Positions 23,959-32,542 of a stretch of DNA of 58,248 nucleotides are shown here, piece after piece. A model generated the notes under the pieces. That model had not been told where the DNA came from. It did not search any database and saw only the letters and a list, made by a program, of their open reading frames with translations. The stretch's first letter is position 1, and every line of letters starts with the position of its first letter. This stretch comes from Methylobacter sp. (GTDB taxonomy: Bacteria > Pseudomonadota > Gammaproteobacteria > Methylococcales > Methylomonadaceae), in assembly GCA_023229605.1 (NCBI GenBank), contig JALNYY010000011.1, positions 1 to 58,248 on the forward strand, read 5' to 3'. The translations under genes and the position numbers were made by a program.

Positions 23959-26460
23959 TCAGAACTTGATGCTGACCGGCGTCAGTTTCCAGATCCCGTC
24001 GTTATATTCAGTAATGGTTCTGTCGGTAGAAAATTTACCGCTGCCGGCACAGTTTAAAACACTCATCCTGACCCAATGCTCCCGATCCTTATAAGCCGCT
24101 TCCACGCGTTTTTGCGCCTCGATGAAGCTGCGGAAATCGGCTGCCGTCATCCAGGGGTCGTTAGGACTTTTTATTGACCCCAGAATATCATCGAAAATAC
24201 CCGGCTCGAATTGATTGAAATGCCCGCACTCAAGCAGCTTAATGACCCTTAGCAAATCTTCATCCTGATTGATGATCGCGTTAGGATCATAGTTGCGGCT
24301 AGTTTCCTCAACCTGCTCTTCGGTCAAGCCGAACAGGAAGAAATTTTCGTCCCCGACTTCTTCGCGAATCTCAATATTAGCGCCATCCAGCGTACCGATA
24401 GTCAAGGCGCCGTTCATCATAAACTTCATATTGCCGGTGCCCGAAGCCTCCTTACCGGCGGTTGAAATTTGCTCGGAAAGATCGGCGCCCGGACAGATTT
24501 TTTCCATCGCGGAAACCCGGTAATTAGGCAGAAAAACCAACTTTAATTTTCTGCCCACCTCAGGATCGGAATTAATCACGCTCGAGACGTTATTAATCAG
24601 CTTGATGATTCTTTTCGCCATGTAATAACCCGGCGCGGCTTTCCCGCCGATCAATACGCAACGATCCGTCCAGTTCGCGGTATCGCCGCGCTTGATGCGG
24701 TCATACAGATGAATCACATGCAGCACGTTTAACAGTTGGCGTTTGTATTCATGAACGCGCTTAACCTGTACATCAAAAATAGCGTCAACATTAAAATCAA
24801 CGTCATGTTCAAGCTTCTTGTAATCGATCAGCTTCTGCTTTGCGCCTTGCTTGATTTCATGCCAGCGCTTGCGGAACGCTTTATCTTCGGCGTAGGGTTC
24901 CAGCTTCTTTAACAACGACAAATCCGTCAGCCAGCCGTTGCCTATGGTTGCGGTGATCAGTTCGGCCAGCTCGGGATTGCATGCCGCCAGCCAGCGACGG
25001 GGAGTCACGCCGTTGGTTTTATTATTGAACTTTTCCGGCCAGAACTCATAAAAATCACGAAACAAGCCTTGCTGCAATAATTTCGAATGCAGCGCTGCGA
25101 CGCCGTTGACCGAATAGCTGCCGACTATAGCCAGATAAGCCATTCTGACGTATTGTTCGCCGCCTTCCTCGATAATGGACATGCGGCTTAACCGGGCTAT
25201 ATCGCCCGGCCAATGCGCGGACACTTCGGCCATAAAATGGGCGTTAATATCGAATATGATCTCCATCAGCCTCGGCAACAGCTGCTTGAACAGGTTCACC
25301 GACCACCGTTCCAGAGCCTCCGGCAACAAAGTATGATTGGTATAGGCCATCGTTTTACGGGTAATAGCCCAGGCATCATCCCAAACCAAACCGTGAACAT
25401 CCAGCAGTAAGCGCATTAATTCCGCAACCGCTATGCTCGGATGCGTATCGTTTAGCTGAAACGTATTCTTCGCCGCAAACTCGGAAAAATTATTGCCGTG
25501 GCGGCCAACCCAGGTGCCGATCACATCCTGCAAGCTCGCGGAAGCAAGCAGGTACTGCTGGCGCAGACGCAATGCCTTGCCGTTTTCATTCGCGTCATTC
25601 GGATACAGCACCATGGTAATATTTTCAGCGGTATTTTTCGCCGCTACCGATTCCGCGTAATCGCCGGCATTAAACTCCTGTAAATTAAATTCTTCAGTCG
25701 CCGTGGCTTTCCATAAGCGCAAGGTGTTCACCGTACCGTTCCTATATCCCGGAATCGGCGTATCGTAAGGGACCGCGAGTATATCCTGGGTATCCACCCA
25801 ACTCGTCCTCTTGTTGCCGAACTCATCGATATGCGACTCGGTGCGGCCGCCGAATTTAATCCTGTGCGTATATTCGGGTCGTTCAATTTCCCATACATTG
25901 CCGTTGCGCAGCCAATGATCCGGTTTTTCAACCTGTTCACCGTTAATAACATCCTGGGAAAACATCCCGTATTCATAACGCAATCCGTAGCCTGTCACGG
26001 GCAACTGCAACGTTGCGCAACTATCGATAAAGCAAGCCGCCAAACGGCCCAGGCCGCCATTGCCCAAACCGGCGTCCGGCTCGCTTTCAACCAGCTCTTC
26101 AAGCTCAAGTCCCAAATCGTACATGGCTTGTTCAACCGCCTCGGTAATGCCCAGATTCAGCATCGCATTGCTTAATGTACGGCCCATTAAAAACTCCATC
26201 GACAGATAATAGGCCCGCTTGCAATCCGTATCTTTGTAAGTATTGTAAGTTCTTTTCCAACGTTCGATGAGCCGGTCGCTGATAGCCATCGACAACGCCT
26301 CATAGGCATAATGCGGCGACGTACAGTTTTCATCCCTGCCCAAGCGGTGGCTGTAATAACGCTTGAAATCGGCGACAAAGTCCTGCTCATCCATCCCCAA
26401 ATCAGGAAGTATGGTGATTGTGGATTTCGGTTTACTTGTTTTAAAGCTTCTGTGCGGCAT
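23959..26460 (-). CDS. glgP: Glycogen/starch phosphorylase
   Basis: The 833-aa protein is a full-length alpha-glucan phosphorylase that releases glucose-1-phosphate from glycogen. Landmarks include AYYLSMEFLMGRTL near residue 82, NGGLGRLAACF near 133, the QLNDTHPSIAVAELMRLL block near 337, and the pyridoxal-phosphate site EASGTGNMKFMMNGALTIGT, whose lysine carries the cofactor. Several type I methanotrophs store glycogen, so the enzyme fits carbon-reserve use. The gene lies alone with trmL rather than in a glg cluster. No promoter was assigned in the 120-base gap upstream. Confidence 0.97.
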   Translation of the reverse strand: MPHRSFKTSKPKSTITILPDLGMDEQDFVADFKRYYSHRLGRDENCTSPHYAYEALSMAISDRLIERWKRTYNTYKDTDCKRAYYLSMEFLMGRTLSNAMLNLGITEAVEQAMYDLGLELEELVESEPDAGLGNGGLGRLAACFIDSCATLQLPVTGYGLRYEYGMFSQDVINGEQVEKPDHWLRNGNVWEIERPEYTHRIKFGGRTESHIDEFGNKRTSWVDTQDILAVPYDTPIPGYRNGTVNTLRLWKATATEEFNLQEFNAGDYAESVAAKNTAENITMVLYPNDANENGKALRLRQQYLLASASLQDVIGTWVGRHGNNFSEFAAKNTFQLNDTHPSIAVAELMRLLLDVHGLVWDDAWAITRKTMAYTNHTLLPEALERWSVNLFKQLLPRLMEIIFDINAHFMAEVSAHWPGDIARLSRMSIIEEGGEQYVRMAYLAIVGSYSVNGVAALHSKLLQQGLFRDFYEFWPEKFNNKTNGVTPRRWLAACNPELAELITATIGNGWLTDLSLLKKLEPYAEDKAFRKRWHEIKQGAKQKLIDYKKLEHDVDFNVDAIFDVQVKRVHEYKRQLLNVLHVIHLYDRIKRGDTANWTDRCVLIGGKAAPGYYMAKRIIKLINNVSSVINSDPEVGRKLKLVFLPNYRVSAMEKICPGADLSEQISTAGKEASGTGNMKFMMNGALTIGTLDGANIEIREEVGDENFFLFGLTEEQVEETSRNYDPNAIINQDEDLLRVIKLLECGHFNQFEPGIFDDILGSIKSPNDPWMTAADFRSFIEAQKRVEAAYKDREHWVRMSVLNCAGSGKFSTDRTITEYNDGIWKLTPVSIKF

Positions 26461-26580
26461 ATTTTTAATACTACAAAGTTGATATTAGGTTGATGTTAAC
26501 TACTTTTTGTTATTTAACCAAAACTATTCGACACGCCGCTGCCGCCCCATGCAGCCGTCTTTTGTCAAAAACAGGAAAGC

Positions 26581-27822
26581 CTATCGCAGGGCTTTTTCCC
26601 AGCGGCTTACGAGTGCGGCGGCGATACTGTTGCCGAACACATTGGTTGCGCTGCGCCCCATATCCAAAACCTGATCGACGGCCAGCAACAACAGTAAGCC
26701 GGCCTCGGGAATATGAAACGTCGATAACGTGGCCGCAATAACGATTAACGATGCCCTGGGTACGCCGGCCACCCCCTTGCTGGTGAACAGCAGCGTCAAC
26801 AGCATGATCAGCTGGTCGCCCAGCGCCATATCGATGCCGTAGGCCTGGGCGATAAACAGCACTGCAAAGGTCATGTACATCATGCTGCCGTCGAGATTGA
26901 ACGAATAACCCAGCGGCAGCACCAGCCCGCAGACTTTCTCATCGCAACCGAAACGTTCCAGTTGCTGCAACAGTTTCGGGTAAGCGCTCTCGCTGCTGGC
27001 CGTACCGAAAGCCAGCAGCAGCGGTTCGCGGATGTGACGAAGCAGGGGCAGGATTCTGTGCCCCAAAAACAGAAAACCGACGCAGCCCAATGAAGTACAC
27101 AGAAGCAACAGTCCTAAATAAAACTCGCCGATAAACCGGCCGTAAGACAGCAATACGCCGATGCCGTTTTGCGCGACAACTGAGGCCACCGCCGAAAAAA
27201 CCGCGACCGGGGCGGTGTGCATCACGTAACCGGTGACTTTCAACATGATGTGCGTCAGCGAATCGAGCAGCTTGACGGTCGGGTGGGCCAATTCGCCCAG
27301 CGAGGCGCAGGCCACGCCGAAAAACATCGAGAACACCACGATCTGCAAAATCTCGTTGGCCGCCATCGCTTCGATGATGCTTTTCGGGAACATGTGCGAG
27401 ACGAAATTGCTTAGCGTCGGCGCAGCTTCCGGCAATCCGGTCTTTGCCCCGATCTCGGGCAGCGCCATATGCAAAGAACTGCCCGGCTCGAACACATTCA
27501 CCAGCACCATCCCCAGCAGCAGACTGAAAATCGAAGCCGAAAAAAACCACAACATCGCCTTGACGCCGACCCGCCCGACCGTATGAATATCGCCCATTTT
27601 GGCCATGCCCACGACCAGCGTCGAAAAAACCAGCGGCGCGATAATCATCTTGACCAGACGCAGGAAAATGTCGGTCAGCGCGGAAAAAACAGCAATGACC
27701 GGCTTTAGCCCGCCGACTCCGCCCAACGTTAAATTAAGCAGTCCGCCAACGATGATGCCGAGCACCAGCGCCACAGCCACATAGAGTGTCTGGCGGCTGG
27801 GTTGTTGGGTGTGGGTGGTCAT
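26581..27822 (-). CDS. Dicarboxylate/amino-acid:cation symporter (DAACS family)
   Basis: This 413-aa membrane protein has the DctA/GltP fold. The family signatures are a serine-rich re-entrant loop (TASSESAYPKLLQQLERFG), the PLGYSFNLDGS motif just after it, and the DQVLDMGRSATNVFGNS substrate-binding helix near the C-terminus. It should import C4-dicarboxylates or acidic amino acids with sodium or protons. Sequence does not decide the substrate. The ATG at 27822 is supported by the family-typical N-terminus. Upstream lies a long perfect hairpin repeat and then the ybdD-cstA pair. Confidence 0.9.
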   Translation of the reverse strand: MTTHTQQPSRQTLYVAVALVLGIIVGGLLNLTLGGVGGLKPVIAVFSALTDIFLRLVKMIIAPLVFSTLVVGMAKMGDIHTVGRVGVKAMLWFFSASIFSLLLGMVLVNVFEPGSSLHMALPEIGAKTGLPEAAPTLSNFVSHMFPKSIIEAMAANEILQIVVFSMFFGVACASLGELAHPTVKLLDSLTHIMLKVTGYVMHTAPVAVFSAVASVVAQNGIGVLLSYGRFIGEFYLGLLLLCTSLGCVGFLFLGHRILPLLRHIREPLLLAFGTASSESAYPKLLQQLERFGCDEKVCGLVLPLGYSFNLDGSMMYMTFAVLFIAQAYGIDMALGDQLIMLLTLLFTSKGVAGVPRASLIVIAATLSTFHIPEAGLLLLLAVDQVLDMGRSATNVFGNSIAAALVSRWEKALR

Positions 27823-27859
27823 AAACTAAAGCACCTTGTGAAAATTAAAAATGCACCCT

Positions 27860-27909
27860 GTAGGACCGGGCCATGCCCGCGACCAATCGCGGGCATGGCC
27901 CGGTCCTAC
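27860..27909. repeat. Perfect 23-bp inverted repeat hairpin after ybdD
   Basis: Positions 27860-27882 and 27887-27909 are exact reverse complements separated by CCAA. The stem is rich in G and C (core GGGCCATGCCCGC). It starts within the ybdD stop codon and can fold on either strand, so it may terminate or stabilise the cstA-ybdD transcript. No U tract follows. Its extreme symmetry suggests a mobile hairpin repeat rather than a purpose-built terminator. Confidence 0.7.
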
Positions 27910-28088
27910 TAACAACACCGCTTAACCCCATTCCACTTTTCATCCTGCCACTGTTTGAAGAAAGCTTCTTTGCTCAACGGCGTCTCGGCTTGATGATGTT
28001 CCGCATGATGCTGTAGATAGCACTCGTAAGCATCGTCGCCGGAAAGACGGCGTACGCCACGCCAAAACGCTTTAAGTTTATTCACCAT
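27909..28088 (-). CDS. ybdD: YbdD/YjiX family small protein (CstA partner)
   Basis: This 59-aa protein begins at the ATG at 28088, whose A is shared with the cstA stop (TGATG). An upstream in-frame ATG would start inside cstA and is rejected. The family pattern is visible: FWRGVRRLSGDDAYECYLQHH near the N-terminus and the closing KWNGVKRCC. YbdD and YjiX accompany CstA-type transporters in many bacteria and appear to be required for transport, though the mechanism is unclear. The stop codon abuts a perfect hairpin repeat. Confidence 0.93.
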   Translation of the reverse strand: MVNKLKAFWRGVRRLSGDDAYECYLQHHAEHHQAETPLSKEAFFKQWQDEKWNGVKRCC

Positions 28089-30157
28089 CAATCCCTCACC
28101 CAATCTTCAACCAGGCGGCTCGGGCTATGCGGAGATTCCGCCAGCGGCAGCACCGGTTTTCCGGCCAGATAACGGCTGCAAACGCGCAGCATGTCGAATA
28201 CGATCAGCCACAACAAGGCCACGAAAAACAAGGTCAGGGCGCCGTCCAGATGCAGGTTGAAGATCAACTGCGGCGCGATAGCGGCCCTCTCCGAGGGCAA
28301 CGCGCCTGCCGCGAGCTTATCAGCCAGATCGTTGGCCGCAGAGAAAAAACCGATACGGATATTGTCGCTGGCGATTTTCTCCCAGGCCGCCGTGCTGGTG
28401 ATCGTCACCAGCCATGCCAGCGGCAAACCGGTCACCCAGGCGTATTTGAGCTTGTCCGACTTGACCAAAATGCCGGTCGCCACGCACAGCGCAATCGCCG
28501 CCAGCATTTGGTTGGCGATGCCGAACAGCGGCCACAAGATATTGACCCCGCCATTCGGGTCTATCACGCCGATGTAAAGGAAATAACCCCAGCCCGCCAC
28601 CACCAACGCGCTGGTCAAAACCACCGACGGCGTCCACGAAGTTTCGCCCAATCTCGGCCAGATGTTGCCGAGCATGTCCTGCAACATGAAGCGGCCGACG
28701 CGGGTTCCGGCATCCAGTGTGGTGAGGATGAAAATCGCCTCGAACATGATCGCAAAGTGATACCACAAGGCCAGCATGCTCTCGCCGAACGCGCTGCCGA
28801 AAATGCTCGCCATGCCCACCGCCAAGGACGGTGCGCCGCCGGTGCGGGCAAACAATGTTGCCTCGCCCATTTGACTGGCCAACAGCTGCATTTGATCTAC
28901 GCTGACCGGAAAACCCCACGAAGCGATTTTGGCGACCGCATCGGCAGCCTCTTTTCCGACCACGCCTGCCGGGCTGTTGATCGCAAAAAATACGCCGGGG
29001 TCAAGCACGGTCGCCGCAATCATCGCCATGATCGCGACAAACGACTCCAGCATCATGCCGCCGTAGCCGATCATGTGTATGTCGCGCTCGTTACTCAACA
29101 ATTTCGGCGTGGTGCCGGAAGAAATCAATGCATGGAAGCCGGAAATCGCGCCGCAGGCGATGGTGATGAACATGAACGGGAACAATTTGCCGCCGAAAAT
29201 AGGCCCGGTGCCGTCTATGAACTGCGTCAACGCAGGCATTTTTACTTCCGGCTGCAACATCACAATCGCCACCGCCAGTAAGGTGATGGTGCCCAGTTTA
29301 ATGTAAGTCGACAAATAATCGCGCGGCGCCAGCAGCAGCCAGACCGGCAAAATAGCCGCCGCAAAACCGTAAGCCATCACCCACCAGGCCAATGTCAAAC
29401 CTTCATGATCGAACCAAACGCGCAAGGTTTCGTTGTGGTCGATCCAGCCTCCGGCCGCCACCGACAGCAGCAGCAAAACCACGCCCAGCGCCGACGCTTC
29501 GAGCACTTGGCCGGGACGGAAGCTGCGCATGTACAGGCCGACGATCATCGCAATCGGAATGGTCGCGGTCACGGTGGCCGTCGCCCACGGGCTGTGCTTC
29601 ATCGCGTTGACCACCACCAGCCCCAGCACCGCAATCAGGATGATCATGATCGCAAACGTGCCGATCAGCGCAGCCGTGCCGCCCAACGCCCCCAATTCGT
29701 CCCGCGCCATCTGCCCCAGGCTTTTGGCATCGCGGCGGGTGGAAAAAAACAGCGTCGCCATATCCTGCACGCAACCGCCCAGCACCGAACCGAACAATAT
29801 CCACAGCGTCCCCGGCAAATAGCCGAACTGCGCGGCCAGCGTCGGCCCGACCAACGGCCCCGGCCCTGCTATCGCCGCAAAATGATGGCCGAACACGATC
29901 CATTTATTGGTCGGTACAAAATCGCGGCCGTTATCCAGCCGCTCGGCCGGAGTCGCCCGCGTCTCGTCAACCGCCAGCACGGTAGCGGCAATCCATGCCG
30001 CATAAAAACGGTAGGCAATGGCGTAGACGCACATTGCGGCGGTCACAAACCACAGCGCATTGATGCTCTCGCCGCGGTTTAAAGCGATACCGCCGACGGC
30101 TGCCGCACCGAGCGCGGCAATCAGTACCCAGATTGAGTTTTTCAGTAGATTATTCAT
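28088..30157 (-). CDS. cstA: Carbon starvation protein A (peptide/pyruvate transporter)
   Basis: The 689-aa protein has about sixteen to eighteen membrane spans and the CstA hallmarks: NGRDFVPTNKWIVFGHHFAAIAGPGPLVGPTLAAQ near residue 73, the FFSTRRDAKSLGQ loop near 117 and GFHALISSGTTPK near 343. CstA family proteins import peptides or pyruvate, typically when carbon is short. In an obligate methanotroph the substrate may be pyruvate or another small organic acid. The following ybdD gene overlaps its stop. Base composition in this gene is more GC-rich than in the accessory regions. Confidence 0.95.
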   Translation of the reverse strand: MNNLLKNSIWVLIAALGAAAVGGIALNRGESINALWFVTAAMCVYAIAYRFYAAWIAATVLAVDETRATPAERLDNGRDFVPTNKWIVFGHHFAAIAGPGPLVGPTLAAQFGYLPGTLWILFGSVLGGCVQDMATLFFSTRRDAKSLGQMARDELGALGGTAALIGTFAIMIILIAVLGLVVVNAMKHSPWATATVTATIPIAMIVGLYMRSFRPGQVLEASALGVVLLLLSVAAGGWIDHNETLRVWFDHEGLTLAWWVMAYGFAAAILPVWLLLAPRDYLSTYIKLGTITLLAVAIVMLQPEVKMPALTQFIDGTGPIFGGKLFPFMFITIACGAISGFHALISSGTTPKLLSNERDIHMIGYGGMMLESFVAIMAMIAATVLDPGVFFAINSPAGVVGKEAADAVAKIASWGFPVSVDQMQLLASQMGEATLFARTGGAPSLAVGMASIFGSAFGESMLALWYHFAIMFEAIFILTTLDAGTRVGRFMLQDMLGNIWPRLGETSWTPSVVLTSALVVAGWGYFLYIGVIDPNGGVNILWPLFGIANQMLAAIALCVATGILVKSDKLKYAWVTGLPLAWLVTITSTAAWEKIASDNIRIGFFSAANDLADKLAAGALPSERAAIAPQLIFNLHLDGALTLFFVALLWLIVFDMLRVCSRYLAGKPVLPLAESPHSPSRLVEDWVRD

Positions 30158-30205
30158 CAGTCATCTTCTTTTTGTTATTGATGTTTTTGTTTCGGCATTA
30201 ACCGG

Positions 30206-30586
30206 TTAGCCGTTTTTTGAGAAATAAATGACTTCCGGCAAGCCCTTAAAATGATCGTCCGCCGTTATCAGCGGCACATCCTCCAATCTTGCGGAAGCAT
30301 AAATAATCGCGTCGGCAAACGATAATCGATGTTGCAAAGCCAGATCTGCCGCATACAGAGACAGCCGGGTAATCAATGGCAAAACCCGCCCTTGTTCGGT
30401 TAAGGCGATAACTTCCAAGGCTTCAACTTCGCTTTTTTCCCGCTTTGCCCATTTATACAGTTCAAATTGCAGTGTAGTGGGAATGATCAATTCAGCCGGA
30501 TCGGCCAGATAGGGTGCAAAGTCGTCGGCTAACTGACCGTCGGTTAACCATTCTATCCAGCCGCAGGTATCAACCAGGCCGGCCAT
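30206..30586 (-). CDS. vapC: PIN-domain toxin (VapC-like)
   Basis: This 126-aa PIN-fold ribonuclease has the acidic active-site residues: D6 in GLVDTCGW, a glutamate in FELYKWAK near residue 43, D95 in SFADAIIYASA and DD near 115 in ITADDHFKG. VapC toxins cleave tRNA or rRNA when their antitoxin is lost. The start codon overlaps the antitoxin stop by one base (TAATG), so the two are translationally coupled. The exact target cannot be read from sequence. Confidence 0.9.
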   Translation of the reverse strand: MAGLVDTCGWIEWLTDGQLADDFAPYLADPAELIIPTTLQFELYKWAKREKSEVEALEVIALTEQGRVLPLITRLSLYAADLALQHRLSFADAIIYASARLEDVPLITADDHFKGLPEVIYFSKNG

Positions 30587-30795
30587 TAGATTCTGTCCTG
30601 ATGGTCCCTGTAATCATTAGGATTGCTGCCTTTGAAACTCCCCCTGGCCGCTGCCAATGAGCGAACCGGCACCAGCTCAATAATGTCGCCTTTAGCGATC
30701 AGCGTAAACTGCTGCCCCGCTTTCAGGTCAAGTTGATCCCGGATAGCCTTGGGTATTGCCAATTGGAATTTGCTGGATAATTTAGCCGAAATCAT
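30586..30795 (-). CDS. vapB: AbrB/MazE-fold antitoxin (VapB-like)
   Basis: This 69-aa protein has a swapped-hairpin AbrB DNA-binding domain: SAKLSSKFQLAIPKAIRDQL followed by KAGQQFTLIAKGDIIELVPV. The C-terminal 20 residues are polar and would wrap the PIN toxin. It precedes the toxin gene, the usual order for VapBC. AGAGG lies seven bases before the ATG. A good promoter with a flanking inverted repeat sits upstream and could give autorepression by the complex. Confidence 0.9.
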   Translation of the reverse strand: MISAKLSSKFQLAIPKAIRDQLDLKAGQQFTLIAKGDIIELVPVRSLAAARGSFKGSNPNDYRDHQDRI

Positions 30796-30835
30796 ACTAA
30801 CCTCTCGGTGCGGCTATCGATCGAGTGAAAGTAAA

Positions 30836-30869
30836 ATCATAGGGAATACTTTGGATTGACGCAAGTATT
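30836..30869 (-). promoter_or_regulatory. Promoter and candidate operator of vapBC
   Basis: On the minus strand TTGCGT (30864-30859) and TATGAT (30841-30836) are 17 bases apart, 41 bases before the vapB start. Inverted 7-bp arms AATACTT (30845-30851) and AAGTATT (30863-30869) bracket the -35 region, as expected for an operator bound by the antitoxin. Confidence 0.55.
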
Positions 30870-31310
30870 GGTTTGTTCGTGGTTATGAGGGGCAGATTTT
30901 GAAATTACAATTGGATGCTTTATTGCAGAGATTACGGAGGTATCCCAATCGGCAGAGAACCAAGCCGCTCCAACTTTTGGTAATGGGTCAAATACGTGAT
31001 TTGCTTATACAACTGACGTTACGCAGTTAGTCGAGTTTCGACCGTTGCAGAAGAGAGAAATGCCATCCGTGCGTAACATCAGTTGTTAAGAAACACAATC
31101 AAATGGCTAAACCTTTTGAGTGGCTCCGTCGCGAAGTAAAAAGTAGTCAAATAAAAAATACGATAACAAATTTACGCAATTAGGCATTAATTTGGTGTCG
31201 AAGCGAAATTTACATCGCTATAGGTTTACCGACAGCCCCCATTTTTACAGGAATTTTCAAGCCCAATTCCAAGGCCGGGGAGCCTGTTTGCCGTGGCGTC
31301 AGGGGGTATG
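30870..31310. other. Gene-free stretch upstream of argB
   Basis: No gene is visible between the vapBC promoter and the argB promoter. The stretch contains the 17-bp inverted repeat at 31009-31086. The rest is unremarkable unique sequence that may be the remnant of an inserted element. Confidence 0.5.
31009..31086. repeat. Inverted repeat element with 17-bp arms
   Basis: ACAACTGACGTTACGCA (31009-31025) and TGCGTAACATCAGTTGT (31070-31086) are inverted copies with one mismatch, separated by 44 bases. Arm length and the 78-bp total resemble a miniature inverted-repeat element or an excised transposon scar. No flanking target duplication was established. Confidence 0.55.
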
Positions 31311-31338
31311 GTGACGTGTTAACCATTAGTGTTATACT
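31311..31338 (+). promoter_or_regulatory. Predicted promoter of argB
   Basis: GTGACG (31311-31316) and TATACT (31333-31338) are spaced by 16 bases and point toward argB, leaving a leader of about 110 bases. The -10 is a good match and the -35 is moderate. Confidence 0.45.
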
Positions 31339-31458
31339 GAAAACGTAGATTTTAAATTTGTGACAATGCGCTGACTGTCCGGTCGTTTACTTTGCCATCC
31401 GCCGCTAGCAGGAGAGGCTATCCGGCCGGATGATTTCAAAATAACGGACAAACCCCAC

Positions 31459-32358
31459 ATGATGCAAAAAAGAACAGCCCACCAGATCGCCGATGTGTTG
31501 ATTGAGGCACTGCCCTATATCCAGCGCTTTAAAGGCAAAACCATCGTGGTTAAATTCGGCGGCAACGCCATGGTTGACGAAGAGCTCAAGCACAGCTTCG
31601 CACGGGACATCGTGTTGATGAAACTGGTCGGATTAAATCCGATTGTGGTGCATGGCGGCGGCCCGCAAATCGGCCAGCTGCTGGAAAAACTGGGCAAAAC
31701 CACCGGCTTTATCGACGGCATGCGCATCACCGACAGCGAAACTATGGACGTGGTCGAGATGGTGCTGGGCGGACTGGTCAACAAGGAGATAGTCAATTTA
31801 ATCAACATGCACGGCGGCAAAGCGGTCGGCTTGACCGGCAAGGACGGCAATTTTATTCGCGCCAAAAAACTCCACCTTACTCCCCGCGAAGTATTGCCGG
31901 AAGCGCTAGCCCCTGAGATTATCGATCTTGGCCATGTCGGTGAAGTGAGCAGCATAGACCCTGCAGTTCTGGACATGCTCGGCGGCAGCGATTTTATCCC
32001 TGTTATCGCACCGATTGGGGTCGGCGAGGATGGGCATTCCTATAACATCAATGCCGATCTGGTTGCAGGAAAAATTGCCGAGCAGTTAAAAGCCGAGAAG
32101 CTGATTTTACTGACCAATATACCGGGCATCCTGGACAAACAGGGAGCGCTGCTGACCGGGCTATCGATCAAAAAGACCGAGGAGCTTATAGTTGACGGCA
32201 CCATTTCCGGCGGCATGATCCCCAAAACCCGCTGCGCCACCGATGCGATAAAAGGCGGAGTCACCAGCGTACATATTATCGACGGCCGTGTCGATCATGC
32301 GGTGCTGCTGGAACTGTTTACCGATCAGGGGGTTGGGACTTTGTTGCTGAATGGGTAG
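31459..32358 (+). CDS. argB: Acetylglutamate kinase
   Basis: The 299-aa enzyme phosphorylates N-acetylglutamate, the second step of arginine synthesis. Visible motifs are VVKFGGNAM (residues 27-35), VVHGGGPQIG (62-71), the GLTGKDGNF stretch near 124 and the C-terminal GTISGGMIPKTRCATDAI substrate/ATP block. The KFGGNAM-containing N-terminus with an extra leading helix (HQIADVLIEALPYIQRF) is typical of the hexameric, arginine-inhibited type, so feedback control by arginine is likely. It is monocistronic here, with gene-free DNA on both sides. The first of two adjacent ATG codons is taken as the start. Confidence 0.97.
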   Translation: MMQKRTAHQIADVLIEALPYIQRFKGKTIVVKFGGNAMVDEELKHSFARDIVLMKLVGLNPIVVHGGGPQIGQLLEKLGKTTGFIDGMRITDSETMDVVEMVLGGLVNKEIVNLINMHGGKAVGLTGKDGNFIRAKKLHLTPREVLPEALAPEIIDLGHVGEVSSIDPAVLDMLGGSDFIPVIAPIGVGEDGHSYNINADLVAGKIAEQLKAEKLILLTNIPGILDKQGALLTGLSIKKTEELIVDGTISGGMIPKTRCATDAIKGGVTSVHIIDGRVDHAVLLELFTDQGVGTLLLNG

Positions 32359-32542
32359 TTTATTAAGAAATTTTCACTACGAACCACTGCATGGATGCAG
32401 AGCACCCAAAGTACGCTATTCGTTGAAATAGGTTCCGCTTAACAGCTTGTTACCGGCGGAGATCGGCGTCTAGTTATCTGCAAGCATGGTTGGGGCGCTT
32501 TTTTTTTCAGGGTTGACTAATTAATTAACAATGCCGAAATTT

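Noticed and set aside
28127..29281. 384-codon plus-strand open frame opposite cstA
   Set aside because: It is an antisense shadow of the GC-rich cstA gene; its composition (R, H, Q rich) is typical of such shadows and it has no ribosome-binding site or family resemblance.
29405..30082. 225-codon plus-strand frame opposite cstA
   Set aside because: Shadow frame with a biased composition (R, Q, H), fully inside cstA.
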